DNA of 64,000 nt, from NCBI RefSeq assembly GCF_003031405.1, contig NZ_CP020469.1, positions 2,666,001-2,730,000 on the forward strand. Direction: 5' to 3'. This DNA is from Halomonas sp. 'Soap Lake #6' (lineage in GTDB: Bacteria; Pseudomonadota; Gammaproteobacteria; Pseudomonadales; Halomonadaceae). A model generated the notes under the pieces. That model was given only the letters and a program-made list of their open reading frames with translations. It was not told the DNA's origin and did no database searches. The position numbers and the translations under genes were made by a program. Positions 16,426 through 25,221 of this stretch are shown here, piece after piece (within the stretch, counting starts at the first letter, position 1; each line of letters begins with the position of its first letter).

Positions 16426-19181
16426 ACCGCTACCTTAGCTGTCATCTTGGTATACAGCTCAAACAGCTTTTCCAGACGCTCGGTATCGTTCTTGAAGCGC
16501 CGTCCAATATAGATACGCTCCAGCACCTCATCATTACGCTCATGGGCTTCGCGCAGATTGTCGGGCATTTTTTCAGGGTCGTAGAGGTCAGCGATAGTGG
16601 CCGGAAAGTGCGCTTCACGAGCCAGCAAAATATTCTCGGCACAACGGGTTAGATCTGCTTTGTTTTTCTCGGTTAAGGTTGGGACAGGAAAAGTGTTCCA
16701 GCCGAGAGTGTTGGAGTAGCGGAAGTCGGTTTTTAATTTTCCGCAGACAGTTGAAATCCAAATAAAGTGAATGCGAGAAGCAATAAGTGAAAAAGGAACT
16801 AAGGTTTCTGCATCCATTTGAAAATGTGGAGCCAAGACTAAGCTGTTTTCGGGTAACAATCCTGGCGTTACGTACTCCTTTCCTTCTGCCAAGAGCTGCG
16901 GAACAAAAATTCTAGGTTTCGCAACGAAGCGGTCTTCAGTATATTTTTGCGGCGTACTTGCAGCTCTCTTCGTAGCCTCTTTAGGGCTTTTTAAACGAGA
17001 CTCACGAACCAGCCCTACCTTTTTGGAAACAAATTCATTTGATTCTTTTTCTTGACGTAATAGTAAGTCGGGCTTCAGAGCCCATCGAATTAAGCCTTTA
17101 GTGAACTCATTTGCTCCATAAGCACGGAGAATCGCTCTAGAGAGAGCTGGACTGCCAGCAAGTGCTTTATTTCGCTCTGAATTTTTAAAAAGGTAAGCAC
17201 CGCCGTCTGTCGGGGCACTACCGCGTTCAAGCAAATACCCTGAACTTAATGCATTAGAACTAGAGGAAATAAAGGTGTCATTTGCTGGAACTAGATAGGG
17301 GTTAATATTTGGCACTTCTCGAACGACTTCTTTACCAAATTTGTCTGAAGCAAAAAGCTTTGCAGAGCCATTTCTTCTAGACGACACTCCCACAATAACA
17401 ACTGTTACACCAGCATTATGAGAGGCAAGGTTTGACCACTTAAAACTAGTATGGGCGAATTTTATTCGCAAACCGCGGCCCAACAGCCAAGGCCACAGCA
17501 ACGGAACCTGTTGACCTTGGCAAATAGAGTTAGTCATAACAAAAGAGAAGTCTGCATCGACCATACAAACGTACTGAGAGGCTTTAACTATCCACCCAGC
17601 GACAAAGTCAAGCCCACGAAAACCTTGCAGCGAATCAGATATTGCTGCCGCCAAATCTACTTTCTGAGTCCGATCTTGCCCACGCGTACCTAAATACGGC
17701 GGATTTCCACAAATGTAGGTCTCCCCACCCTCATTCTCAAAATCGATCTGCGCCTGATCCGACGGAGACTCAAATAGATCATCTGCATGGTGTTTTACCG
17801 CTGTACCAGTGGGAGGGCAAATGCTCAGCCAATCTAGCCGCAAGGCATTGCCGCAGGTAATCCAGTTATCAGAGCTGAGGGGTAAAAACTCGGCGAGTGC
17901 CAGCTTCTTGCCACGATAGTGCAAGTCACACTGATACTCAGCAATGATCAGTGCAAGGCGAGCAACCTCCGCAGAAAAGTCACGCAGCTCAATGCCTCGG
18001 AAATTGGTCAGCGGTATATCGGTCGGCCTGCTTGGCTCTTTACGGCGCTGATTGATCTCTGCCTCAATCTCACGCATTTGCTTGTAGGCGATAACCAAGA
18101 AATTGCCCGAACCGCAGGCAGGGTCAAATACGCGAATTTTGGCCATGCGGCTGCGCAGATTCAGCAGCTTGCGGGTGTTGTCGCCTGCTTCTTCCAGCTT
18201 TTCGCGCAGGTCATCCAGAAACAGTGGGTTCAGCACTTTCAGAATGTTCGGCACGCTGGTGTAGTGCATGCCCAATGCACCACGCTCTTCGTCGTCGGCC
18301 ACCGCCTGAATCATTGAGCCGAAAATATCAGGGTTGATCTGTGTCCAATCCAGGCTGCCGATGTGCAGCAGATAAGAGCGAGCGATCTTGCTGAAGCGCG
18401 GCACTTCGACACTGCCTGAAAACAAACCGCCGTTTACATAGGGAAACTTTCCTGCCCAGCGGGGGATATTCGCCGCAGCATGATCCTCTCGCCGCGTGTT
18501 CATGGCGCGGAAGATTTCGCTAATCACCTCATGGGTATTGGCGGAATCTCTGGCGCTCATTTCTGAGACAGTATCGGTAAACAGCCCGCTACCGGCGAAG
18601 ATGTCCGTGTCTTCGGCAAAAAAACAGAAGATCAGCCTTGCCATGAAGTGATTCATTTCATGGCGCTGCTCTTCTGTGCCCCAGCCTGGGTTATCTTTCA
18701 GAAGCTCGACATACAGCCGGTTCAGACGGCTGGTAGCACGAATATCAAACGAGCTTTCACGCACCTGCTTAACGGTAGTGATCCCTGCCAAGGGCAGAAA
18801 GAAACCAAAGTGATCCGGAAATTCTTCATACCTGCAGGCGACTGTCTCGCCACTCTCTAGCTCTTCGGCCTCCAGCATCTCACCGTCGGTGGCGAGCACG
18901 AACTTAGCCTTGGCACGCGTAGTGGCTGGGCTCGCCTTCAAAGCGGCTAGAGTTTGAGTAACGGCACCGGCCTCTGCCACAGCAATATGGATATTGCTCG
19001 TCTGCAATACCCCGCCCCAGGCGCCTGCAAAGTCCGACTTATTAGACGTACCGGAACGCAGCCGCTTAATGGTGGTCGCCTTGTTGCCAAAGGCTTCCAG
19101 AAAAGCATAGGGGAACTCAGCCGGGTCAAAGGGCTGTTGTGCTAGGTCAGAGATTGCGGATTCGATTTCAACTGCGTTCAT
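16422..19181 (-). CDS. MmeI-like (type IIL-related) DNA adenine methyltransferase
   Basis: 919 residues, close in length to MmeI-type enzymes. The helical spacer is followed by LGMHYTS (303-309), SAM motif I FDPACGSGNFL (352-362) and catalytic motif IV NPPYLG (493-498), the pattern of N6-adenine methylases. The C-terminal part, about 560-820, should be the target-recognition region and is visibly richer in A+T than the rest. In MmeI the N-terminal domain is a nuclease with D...ExK. Here the equivalent stretch reads SDFAG ... IAVAEAG (Asp50, Glu70, then Gly72 in place of Lys), so cleavage activity looks lost. It is first of the five-gene cluster. It would mark host DNA as self. Confidence 0.85.
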   Translation of the reverse strand: MNAVEIESAISDLAQQPFDPAEFPYAFLEAFGNKATTIKRLRSGTSNKSDFAGAWGGVLQTSNIHIAVAEAGAVTQTLAALKASPATTRAKAKFVLATDGEMLEAEELESGETVACRYEEFPDHFGFFLPLAGITTVKQVRESSFDIRATSRLNRLYVELLKDNPGWGTEEQRHEMNHFMARLIFCFFAEDTDIFAGSGLFTDTVSEMSARDSANTHEVISEIFRAMNTRREDHAAANIPRWAGKFPYVNGGLFSGSVEVPRFSKIARSYLLHIGSLDWTQINPDIFGSMIQAVADDEERGALGMHYTSVPNILKVLNPLFLDDLREKLEEAGDNTRKLLNLRSRMAKIRVFDPACGSGNFLVIAYKQMREIEAEINQRRKEPSRPTDIPLTNFRGIELRDFSAEVARLALIIAEYQCDLHYRGKKLALAEFLPLSSDNWITCGNALRLDWLSICPPTGTAVKHHADDLFESPSDQAQIDFENEGGETYICGNPPYLGTRGQDRTQKVDLAAAISDSLQGFRGLDFVAGWIVKASQYVCMVDADFSFVMTNSICQGQQVPLLWPWLLGRGLRIKFAHTSFKWSNLASHNAGVTVVIVGVSSRRNGSAKLFASDKFGKEVVREVPNINPYLVPANDTFISSSSNALSSGYLLERGSAPTDGGAYLFKNSERNKALAGSPALSRAILRAYGANEFTKGLIRWALKPDLLLRQEKESNEFVSKKVGLVRESRLKSPKEATKRAASTPQKYTEDRFVAKPRIFVPQLLAEGKEYVTPGLLPENSLVLAPHFQMDAETLVPFSLIASRIHFIWISTVCGKLKTDFRYSNTLGWNTFPVPTLTEKNKADLTRCAENILLAREAHFPATIADLYDPEKMPDNLREAHERNDEVLERIYIGRRFKNDTERLEKLFELYTKMTAKVAV

Positions 19182-19527
19182 GACGTGCCGTTTTTCCTGT
19201 TCGCCTTAAAGCGAGTGCTGCATTTCTCGTTGCTAAGCCATTCAGTCGCAATAGTTACATGCAGACTACAAAGCTCCATTGAACTAAGAACATTAATCGC
19301 AAATAAAAATAAGCGCAGCGACTAAGTACTGGCATCCACAGTACCTGTCCTCACTCAATAAGTATTTGTTAGTTAATTGCGGTTATCATACACAGCCAAT
19401 AACGAGCTATCAGCCTTTGAACGCGCACAATTAAGAAGATAAACAAAGAAAGGGTAAAACGCTTGGCGGGGAGCCGCAAACCAAGGGACTCATAATCCCC
19501 TGCTTTTAAAATAGGCAAATATAGAAA
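19182..19527. other. Gap between the defence cluster and tRNA-Ile2
   Basis: No gene is seen. The stretch should hold the promoter of the minus-strand methyltransferase operon, but I found no convincing -35/-10 pair. The right part contains the tRNA-arm copy described separately. Confidence 0.5.
19480..19504. repeat. 25-bp copy of the tRNA-Ile2 anticodon arm with inverted loop
   Basis: The 25 bases here match the tRNA gene at 19557-19581 in the same orientation on both flanks (accaaggga and tcccctgct). The central 7 bases read ctcataa instead of ttatgag, exactly the reverse complement. The copy lies 23 bases beyond the tRNA 3' end, on the side of the defence cluster. It looks like an integrase attachment-site remnant or an inversion inside the palindromic anticodon stem. 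Confidence 0.7.
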
Positions 19528-19604
<77 letters not shown>

Positions 19605-19732
19605 GTAAAGCGTGCATATAATAGCGAATGTGTTCGGGCGAGGCTACCCCTTGTAACGCTATCTTGTGATGATTGAGGCACTTTTTTTGGGTTTGCTGGT
19701 CTGGTAGTCATATATTTATGCGGAGACGCGCT

Positions 19733-20308
19733 GTGAAAGCACTGATTGCTCTACTTCCTTTGTTGTTGGTGATGCCGGTGCACGCTGACTGGCAGCTTGA
19801 CCCTGCGCAGTCTCAGGTGCGGGCATCTATTACCCAGTTAAACGGCGATGCACCGCAAACGCATCATCATAAAGTGCGCGATCTACGGGGCGATATTTCC
19901 AGCGATGGCACGCTTCGCCTTCCTTTAAGACTAAGCCAAACAGATGTACTAGAACGCTTTGGCCAGCTACCGCCCTGGATAGGCTTGCTCGCCAACACCA
20001 CGCTTGTCACTCTGGTCACGCAACTGCCTCCAGAGCGGCTGGATAGCTTAGATATTGGTGAATCCACAGTGGAAATTCTCACCTTCCGGGTGCAAACCGA
20101 CTTAATTAATCAGGAAGAGGCAGTGCCACTACGCTTTACCCGCGAGGGGCTTAACGAGGTACGCGTGACCCACGCCGAGCCCATGGCGATGGATGGCAAA
20201 GTGCTGATGGCAAACAGCACGGTGCGCACCGTGCTGTCGTTGCTGGGCTATCAGGAGATCGACGAGCATGTGCCCGTTACGCTAAATGCGCTACTGGTTA
20301 ACCGTTAG
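19733..20308 (+). CDS. YceI-like secreted protein
   Basis: 191 residues from GTG 19733, chosen because GGAG lies 7 bases ahead and the product then begins with a clean signal peptide (KALIALLPLLLVMPVHA, cut after HADW). An ATG at 19718 is in frame but lacks a ribosome site. The mature part (WQLDPAQSQVRASI...HHKVRDLRGDISSDGTLRLPLRL) fits the YceI lipocalin-like fold. The family binds isoprenoid-type lipids in the periplasm and is sometimes induced by base or stress. It is convergent with the ABC exporter, 7 bases away. Confidence 0.75.
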   Translation: MKALIALLPLLLVMPVHADWQLDPAQSQVRASITQLNGDAPQTHHHKVRDLRGDISSDGTLRLPLRLSQTDVLERFGQLPPWIGLLANTTLVTLVTQLPPERLDSLDIGESTVEILTFRVQTDLINQEEAVPLRFTREGLNEVRVTHAEPMAMDGKVLMANSTVRTVLSLLGYQEIDEHVPVTLNALLVNR

Positions 20309-20315
20309 CGGCTTC

Positions 20316-22151
20316 TTAGGCATTCAGCGCTTCTACATCCCCCGCCAATGCTTCACCGGTTTGTACTCGCCACTGAGCGGCGTAGTGACCATTGGCGGTT
20401 AGCAGGCTTGAGTGGCTACCACGCTCGGCCACTTGGCCTTTTTCAATCACCACGATTTCATCAGCGTGCACGATAGTAGACAGCCGGTGGGCAATCATAA
20501 TCACCGTGCGGCCGTGGGCAATACGTTTAAGCGAGCGCTGAATCGCGGCTTCGGTTTCGTTGTCCACCGCGCTGGTGGCTTCATCCAACACTAGAATGGG
20601 TGGGTCTTTAAGTAGCGCTCGTGCCAGCGAAAGCCGTTGACGCTGGCCACCGGAAAGGCGCGCACCCCGCTCACCTACCGGGGTATCCAACCCTTGGGGT
20701 AGCGTTTCAATAAAGCCCCACGCCTCTGCAGTTTTAGCGGCATCGATAATTTCCGCCTCACCAGCCTCAGGCTTGCCATAGGCAATATTGTCGCGAATGC
20801 TGCCTTCAAATAAGTACACATCCTGGCTAACCAGGCCAACCGCTTGGCGCAGCGAGTGCATGCTAACGTCGGTAATCGGCTGGCCGTCTACCAGTACGCG
20901 ACCACTTTCAGGGTCATAAAAGCGCAGCAACAATTTGACCAGGGTCGATTTACCAGAGCCGGTGGCTCCCACCAATGCTAGGGTGTTGCCTGCTGGCACG
21001 TGTAGGTTCACTCCACTCACACCTACTTGGCTTGAGGCATACAGGAAGCTTACCGCTTCGAAACGCACTTCGCCTTTCACTGGTGCGGCCAAGGGCTTGG
21101 TACTGTCGTCTTTAACGACAATCGGCACTTCCAACAGGTCCAGAATCCGCCGGGTACTAGCCATGGCCCGCTCGAACAGATCAATCACCTGGGCAAGGCC
21201 AGTCAGCGGCCACAGCAGCCGTTGGGTCAAAAACACCAAAACGCCGTAAGCGCCAATGTTCAAAGTACCGTTGAGTGCCATCATGCCGCCGACGGTAAAG
21301 GTCGCCAAAAAGCCTGCCAGAATTGCCATCCGGATGACGGGAATAAAGGCAGAGCTAACCCTAATCGCTCGACGGTTGGCTTCTACATAAGCCTCACTGG
21401 CATCGCGCAGCCGCTCGGCCTCTCTTGCTTCACTGGTAAAGCTTTTGATAGTGGCAATGCCGCTGAGGTTATTAGAAAGACGGCTAGCTAGGTCACCAAC
21501 CTTTTCACGTACATCGCTGTATAACGGGCCCGCTTTGCGTTGGAAAAAGAACGCTCCCCAAATAATCAGCGGAATAGGAGTGAAGGCAAGCAGTGCAATC
21601 AGCGGTGAGAGCACGAAGAACACTGCCCCCACCGCCACCACGGTCACAGCTACCTGTATTAGCGAGTTGGCGCCGCCATCCAAGAAGCGTTCCAACTGAT
21701 TCACATCGTCGTTCATGGTAGCCACAAGCTGGCCGGAGCTTTTTGACTCAAAAAACGCCATATCGAGTCGCTGGGCATGCTCGTAGGTGTCCTGGCGCAT
21801 GTCCGCCTGCAACCGCTGGGCTAAATTACGCCACAAAATTTGGTAGAGGTATTCGAACAGCGACTCCCCCGCCCAAATTACGAAGGTCAGCACCGCCAAG
21901 ATGGCGATTTGCTCCTGGGGAGTTTCAAACCCAAGCCGTGCAACAAAGCTGTTTTCTTGGTTTACAACAACATCAAGTGCCACACCAATGAGAATTTCTG
22001 GGGCTATATCAAACAGCTTGTTGATGATAGAACAGATAGTGGCAGCAGCTATCTGCCGCCGATAACCTTTGGCATAGCGTAATAGCCGTACTAACGCATG
22101 AAAACTTTGATTTGAGGGTGTCGCTTGGGAGCTAGGCTTTGAAGAAGCCAC
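20316..22151 (-). CDS. ABC exporter, fused permease-ATPase
   Basis: 611 residues. Six membrane segments span about 35-320 (ABC transporter type 1 domain), followed by the ATPase with Walker A GATGSGKST (395-403), the signature LSGGQRQR, and Walker B ILVLDEATSAVD. It is a half-exporter expected to form a homodimer. It lies 41 bases after the siderophore-type importer ATPase on the same strand. It may therefore export a siderophore, or handle its intermediates or a heme-like compound; single-chain exporters occur in several siderophore loci. The substrate cannot be told from sequence. Confidence 0.8.
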   Translation of the reverse strand: MASSKPSSQATPSNQSFHALVRLLRYAKGYRRQIAAATICSIINKLFDIAPEILIGVALDVVVNQENSFVARLGFETPQEQIAILAVLTFVIWAGESLFEYLYQILWRNLAQRLQADMRQDTYEHAQRLDMAFFESKSSGQLVATMNDDVNQLERFLDGGANSLIQVAVTVVAVGAVFFVLSPLIALLAFTPIPLIIWGAFFFQRKAGPLYSDVREKVGDLASRLSNNLSGIATIKSFTSEAREAERLRDASEAYVEANRRAIRVSSAFIPVIRMAILAGFLATFTVGGMMALNGTLNIGAYGVLVFLTQRLLWPLTGLAQVIDLFERAMASTRRILDLLEVPIVVKDDSTKPLAAPVKGEVRFEAVSFLYASSQVGVSGVNLHVPAGNTLALVGATGSGKSTLVKLLLRFYDPESGRVLVDGQPITDVSMHSLRQAVGLVSQDVYLFEGSIRDNIAYGKPEAGEAEIIDAAKTAEAWGFIETLPQGLDTPVGERGARLSGGQRQRLSLARALLKDPPILVLDEATSAVDNETEAAIQRSLKRIAHGRTVIMIAHRLSTIVHADEIVVIEKGQVAERGSHSSLLTANGHYAAQWRVQTGEALAGDVEALNA

Positions 22152-22192
22152 ATCGGTTCCTTTTCGGTTGCTATATTAGTGCCCGTACAGGG

Positions 22193-23002
22193 TTAGGCAG
22201 GCTGCGCCGTGCGGCGAACGTTGGCCAGCAGCGGGCTACCGGTGGCGGGGTCTATCAGCAGCGTACACTCTACCTGGTATAGCTCGCGTACCAACTCTGG
22301 CGTGACCACATCGGTTGGCGGGCCCTGAGCAATAATCTGGCCGCCACGCATCGCAATCAGATTATCCGCGTAACGGCAGGCGCTGGCCAGATCATGCAGT
22401 ACCATCACCACAGTGCGACCATGGCAGGCAAGATGGCGCACTAACTCAAATACTTCAATTTGGTGTCCTAAGTCCAGCGCAGAGGTGGGTTCATCCAATA
22501 ACAGTAGCGGGGTTTGCTGCGCAATGGTCATGGCGATCCAGGCGCGCTGGCGCTGCCCGCCAGAAAGTGCCTCTAGTGGTCTGTCGGCCAGCTCTTCCAA
22601 CCCAGCGGCGGCGAGCGCGTACAGAACAACTTTCTGATCTTCTGCTGACCACTGACGCAGCCAGCCTTGATGGGGCTGACGGCCAAAACGGATCAGCTCT
22701 GTAACGGTTAAGCCTTCCGGTGCCACCGCTTCTTGGGGCAACAACGCTAGCTGGGTGGCCAACTGGCGTGCGGGCAGGCGTTGTATATCGCCGCCATCCA
22801 ACAGCACCGCCCCACTGTCGGGTTTGTGCAAGCGGGCAAGGCCGGAAAGCAGGGTAGATTTACCGCAGCCGTTGGGGCCCACAATGGCAGTGACTTGGCC
22901 ACTAGGCAGGCTAACGCCCAGCCCTTCAATCACCCGACGCTGGCCATAACTCAGGCTTAACGCATCAGTGGCAAGCGTGGGTGGTGTAGATGGGTTGTTC
23001 AT
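22193..23002 (-). CDS. Iron-siderophore ABC transporter ATPase (FecE/FhuC type)
   Basis: 269 residues. Walker A GPNGCGKST (42-50), signature LSGGQRQR (146-153) and Walker B LLLLDEPTSALD (166-177) are typical of the FecE/FhuC/FepC group that drives ferric-siderophore or vitamin B12 uptake. It overlaps the upstream permease by four bases (22999-23002), the usual order substrate-binding protein, permease, permease, ATPase. It is cytoplasmic and powers import of the chelate delivered by the receptor encoded at 26455. Confidence 0.88.
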   Translation of the reverse strand: MNNPSTPPTLATDALSLSYGQRRVIEGLGVSLPSGQVTAIVGPNGCGKSTLLSGLARLHKPDSGAVLLDGGDIQRLPARQLATQLALLPQEAVAPEGLTVTELIRFGRQPHQGWLRQWSAEDQKVVLYALAAAGLEELADRPLEALSGGQRQRAWIAMTIAQQTPLLLLDEPTSALDLGHQIEVFELVRHLACHGRTVVMVLHDLASACRYADNLIAMRGGQIIAQGPPTDVVTPELVRELYQVECTLLIDPATGSPLLANVRRTAQPA

Positions 23003-24117
23003 GAGTGGCTCCGTTGTGGGCGCATGAGTATCCAGAGCAACCAGGGGCCGCCCACCACGGCGGTGACAATTCCCACCGGAATTTCTATAGGTGCAAACAG
23101 TGTGCGCCCAGCAAGGTCAGCCAGCAGCATCACCAAGGCACCCGACAGCAGAGAGGCAACAATAGGCACATGACGAGCGCTGGAAAGCGAGCGGGCGATT
23201 TCAGGGCCAATGAGCGCGACCATCCCCACCGGGCCAGCTACTGCCACCGCAAAGGCGGTTAGTATCACGGAAAGCATCAAAACCTGCAGCCTTCGCATCT
23301 TCACGTTGACCCCAAGACCACTGGCAGTGGCATCTTTAAAGCGCAGCAAGGTAAGCGAACGCGCCAGTGCCAGCGCCGCTATTAATCCCAACGCCAAACC
23401 AATGCTCAGCAGTTGCACCGCCCCACCTGGACGGGCATTCAGCGAGCCAACGGTCCAGGGGTAAGCCGCATTGGCGGTATCAATAGCTACCCGCGCCAGT
23501 AACAATTGGGTAATAGCACCAAATACTGCCCCCACACCAATCCCGGCCACAATAAACCGATAGCCCTGTGTGCCGCTGCCAGCAGCAAGGCCAAAGGTAA
23601 GCACAGCAGCGGTGGTTGCACCTGCCAACGCCATGACAGGTGGCGCAATAGAAACCCCCATACCCACAATCGAGGCCACCGCAAAAGCGGTTGCGCCGTT
23701 ATCAATCCCAATAATACCAGGCGTTGCTAAACGGTTACGGGCCAAAGTTTGCATGAGCACCCCAGCAAGTGCGAATGCCGCCCCAGTAAAGCAGGCAGCA
23801 GCCAGACGTGGTAGGCGCAGCTCCTGAACCATAAAGGCGGTCATCATATCGCCTCTGCCGATTACTGCAGGAATCACAGCACTAGGAGCCAGTGGTATGC
23901 TGCCTAAACTTAAATAGAGCAAGCAAGCCGCCAACAGCGCAATGAACAAGCCTGCATTGACCACTACTGCGCGCTTTTCCAGCAACACACTACAACCAGC
24001 ACGCGGCCAGGCTACGAGCCAGTAACCACCGGGGGGTGGTACGTCATCCTCGTGCATAGTCTCATTAAGCGGGGTAGCAACACCGCCTAAAGGCGGATTA
24101 TTCGCCGTTATTTTCAT
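22999..24117 (-). CDS. FecCD-family siderophore permease (second subunit)
   Basis: About 372 residues from ATG 24117 (MKITANNPP); the frame is open to 24144 with an earlier ATG. After a soluble N-terminal 50 residues come about nine or ten membrane helices. They include the FecCD hallmarks LRLPRLAAACFTGAAFALAG and VGMVALIGPEIAR, and AGRTLFAPIEIPVGIVTAVVGG near the end. It pairs with the permease at 24181-25221 to form the inner-membrane channel. The long N-terminal extension is unusual for the family. Confidence 0.85.
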   Translation of the reverse strand: MKITANNPPLGGVATPLNETMHEDDVPPPGGYWLVAWPRAGCSVLLEKRAVVVNAGLFIALLAACLLYLSLGSIPLAPSAVIPAVIGRGDMMTAFMVQELRLPRLAAACFTGAAFALAGVLMQTLARNRLATPGIIGIDNGATAFAVASIVGMGVSIAPPVMALAGATTAAVLTFGLAAGSGTQGYRFIVAGIGVGAVFGAITQLLLARVAIDTANAAYPWTVGSLNARPGGAVQLLSIGLALGLIAALALARSLTLLRFKDATASGLGVNVKMRRLQVLMLSVILTAFAVAVAGPVGMVALIGPEIARSLSSARHVPIVASLLSGALVMLLADLAGRTLFAPIEIPVGIVTAVVGGPWLLWILMRPQRSHS

Positions 24118-24180
24118 ATCAACAGACAACCAAAATATAGCCACGCCGCGTTGGCGTCGTGGTGTTTAGCAAACGAGGGG

Positions 24181-25221
24181 TCATAACATGGGCAGGCGCT
24201 TGGCGCGTACAACGGCAATCAGCACCGGTGCGCCACATAGCGCGGTTAATACGCCTAGCGGCAGCTCGGAAGGCGCCACCACTACGCGGGAAACAATATC
24301 TGCCGTGAGCACAATCAGCGGCCCGATAGGCAGGCAAAACCACAACGTACGGCGAATATCTGGTCCGGCGAAGGCTCGGGCTACAAACGGCACTACCAAC
24401 CCCACAAACGCAATTGGCCCAGCAATAGCCGTGGCCGCACCTACCAATAATGCAACGCAGCCCACCGCCATCCAGCGGATCAATCCGGGCCGGTGCCCCA
24501 AGCCGCTTGCCGCACGTTCTCCTAACGCCAGCGCTGCTAGTGGGCGCGCCATTACTACAATAACAATCCCGGCCACTAACAGGCTGGGTAGCACAGCTAG
24601 CAGATCATCCAACCGCCGCCCGGCAAGGCTACCAATCACCCAGAAGCGAATTTCATCGGCAGCACGCTGATCATATAGCAGTATTAAGGAACTAAGTGAA
24701 CCTAATAGCCCAGAAAATGCTGCCCCTGCCAACACCAAGCGCACCGGGTCATTGCCCACACCGCGAAAACGCGCCACGCTGAGTACGCAGACACAACCTA
24801 TCAGTGCCCCAAACTGAGCAACAGAGATGCGCAGTGTCGCAGCACTAGCCCCCAGCACCAACGCCAGCGCCACCGCAAAAGCGGCCCCAGCACTTACACC
24901 TAGCAGGCCAGGCTCAGCGAGTGGGTTGCGGGAAACCGCTTGTAAAAGCGCCCCTGCCACCCCCAGCGCAATACCAACCACAATGCCGATTAAGGTACGC
25001 GGGCCACGTAGTTCCCACACGACGAAGTGTGCGTCACTGTCTTGGTTGCCTTGCAACAGCCCCAGTACCCGCTGCGGCCCCACCTCACCTGCGCCAATCA
25101 GTAGACTAACGACACTCACCGCCACAAGGGCGGTGAGCAGAATAAGCATCCATATACGGGGTGGGTAACGCCGGGTGGCACTACCCACAACATTGTCAAG
25201 TGATGTCACGGCATCTCTCAC
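24181..25221 (-). CDS. FecCD-family siderophore permease (first subunit)
   Basis: 346 residues, about ten hydrophobic helices. LRGPRTLIGIVVGIALGVAG, SRNPLAEPGLLGVSAGAAF and VGLVVPFVAR are the conserved FecCD/BtuC segments. The C-terminal SELPLGVLTALCGAPVL is the typical end. It overlaps the binding-protein gene by four bases (25218-25221). It forms the translocation path together with the second permease for uptake of a ferric chelate from the periplasm. Confidence 0.88.
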   Translation of the reverse strand: MRDAVTSLDNVVGSATRRYPPRIWMLILLTALVAVSVVSLLIGAGEVGPQRVLGLLQGNQDSDAHFVVWELRGPRTLIGIVVGIALGVAGALLQAVSRNPLAEPGLLGVSAGAAFAVALALVLGASAATLRISVAQFGALIGCVCVLSVARFRGVGNDPVRLVLAGAAFSGLLGSLSSLILLYDQRAADEIRFWVIGSLAGRRLDDLLAVLPSLLVAGIVIVVMARPLAALALGERAASGLGHRPGLIRWMAVGCVALLVGAATAIAGPIAFVGLVVPFVARAFAGPDIRRTLWFCLPIGPLIVLTADIVSRVVVAPSELPLGVLTALCGAPVLIAVVRAKRLPML

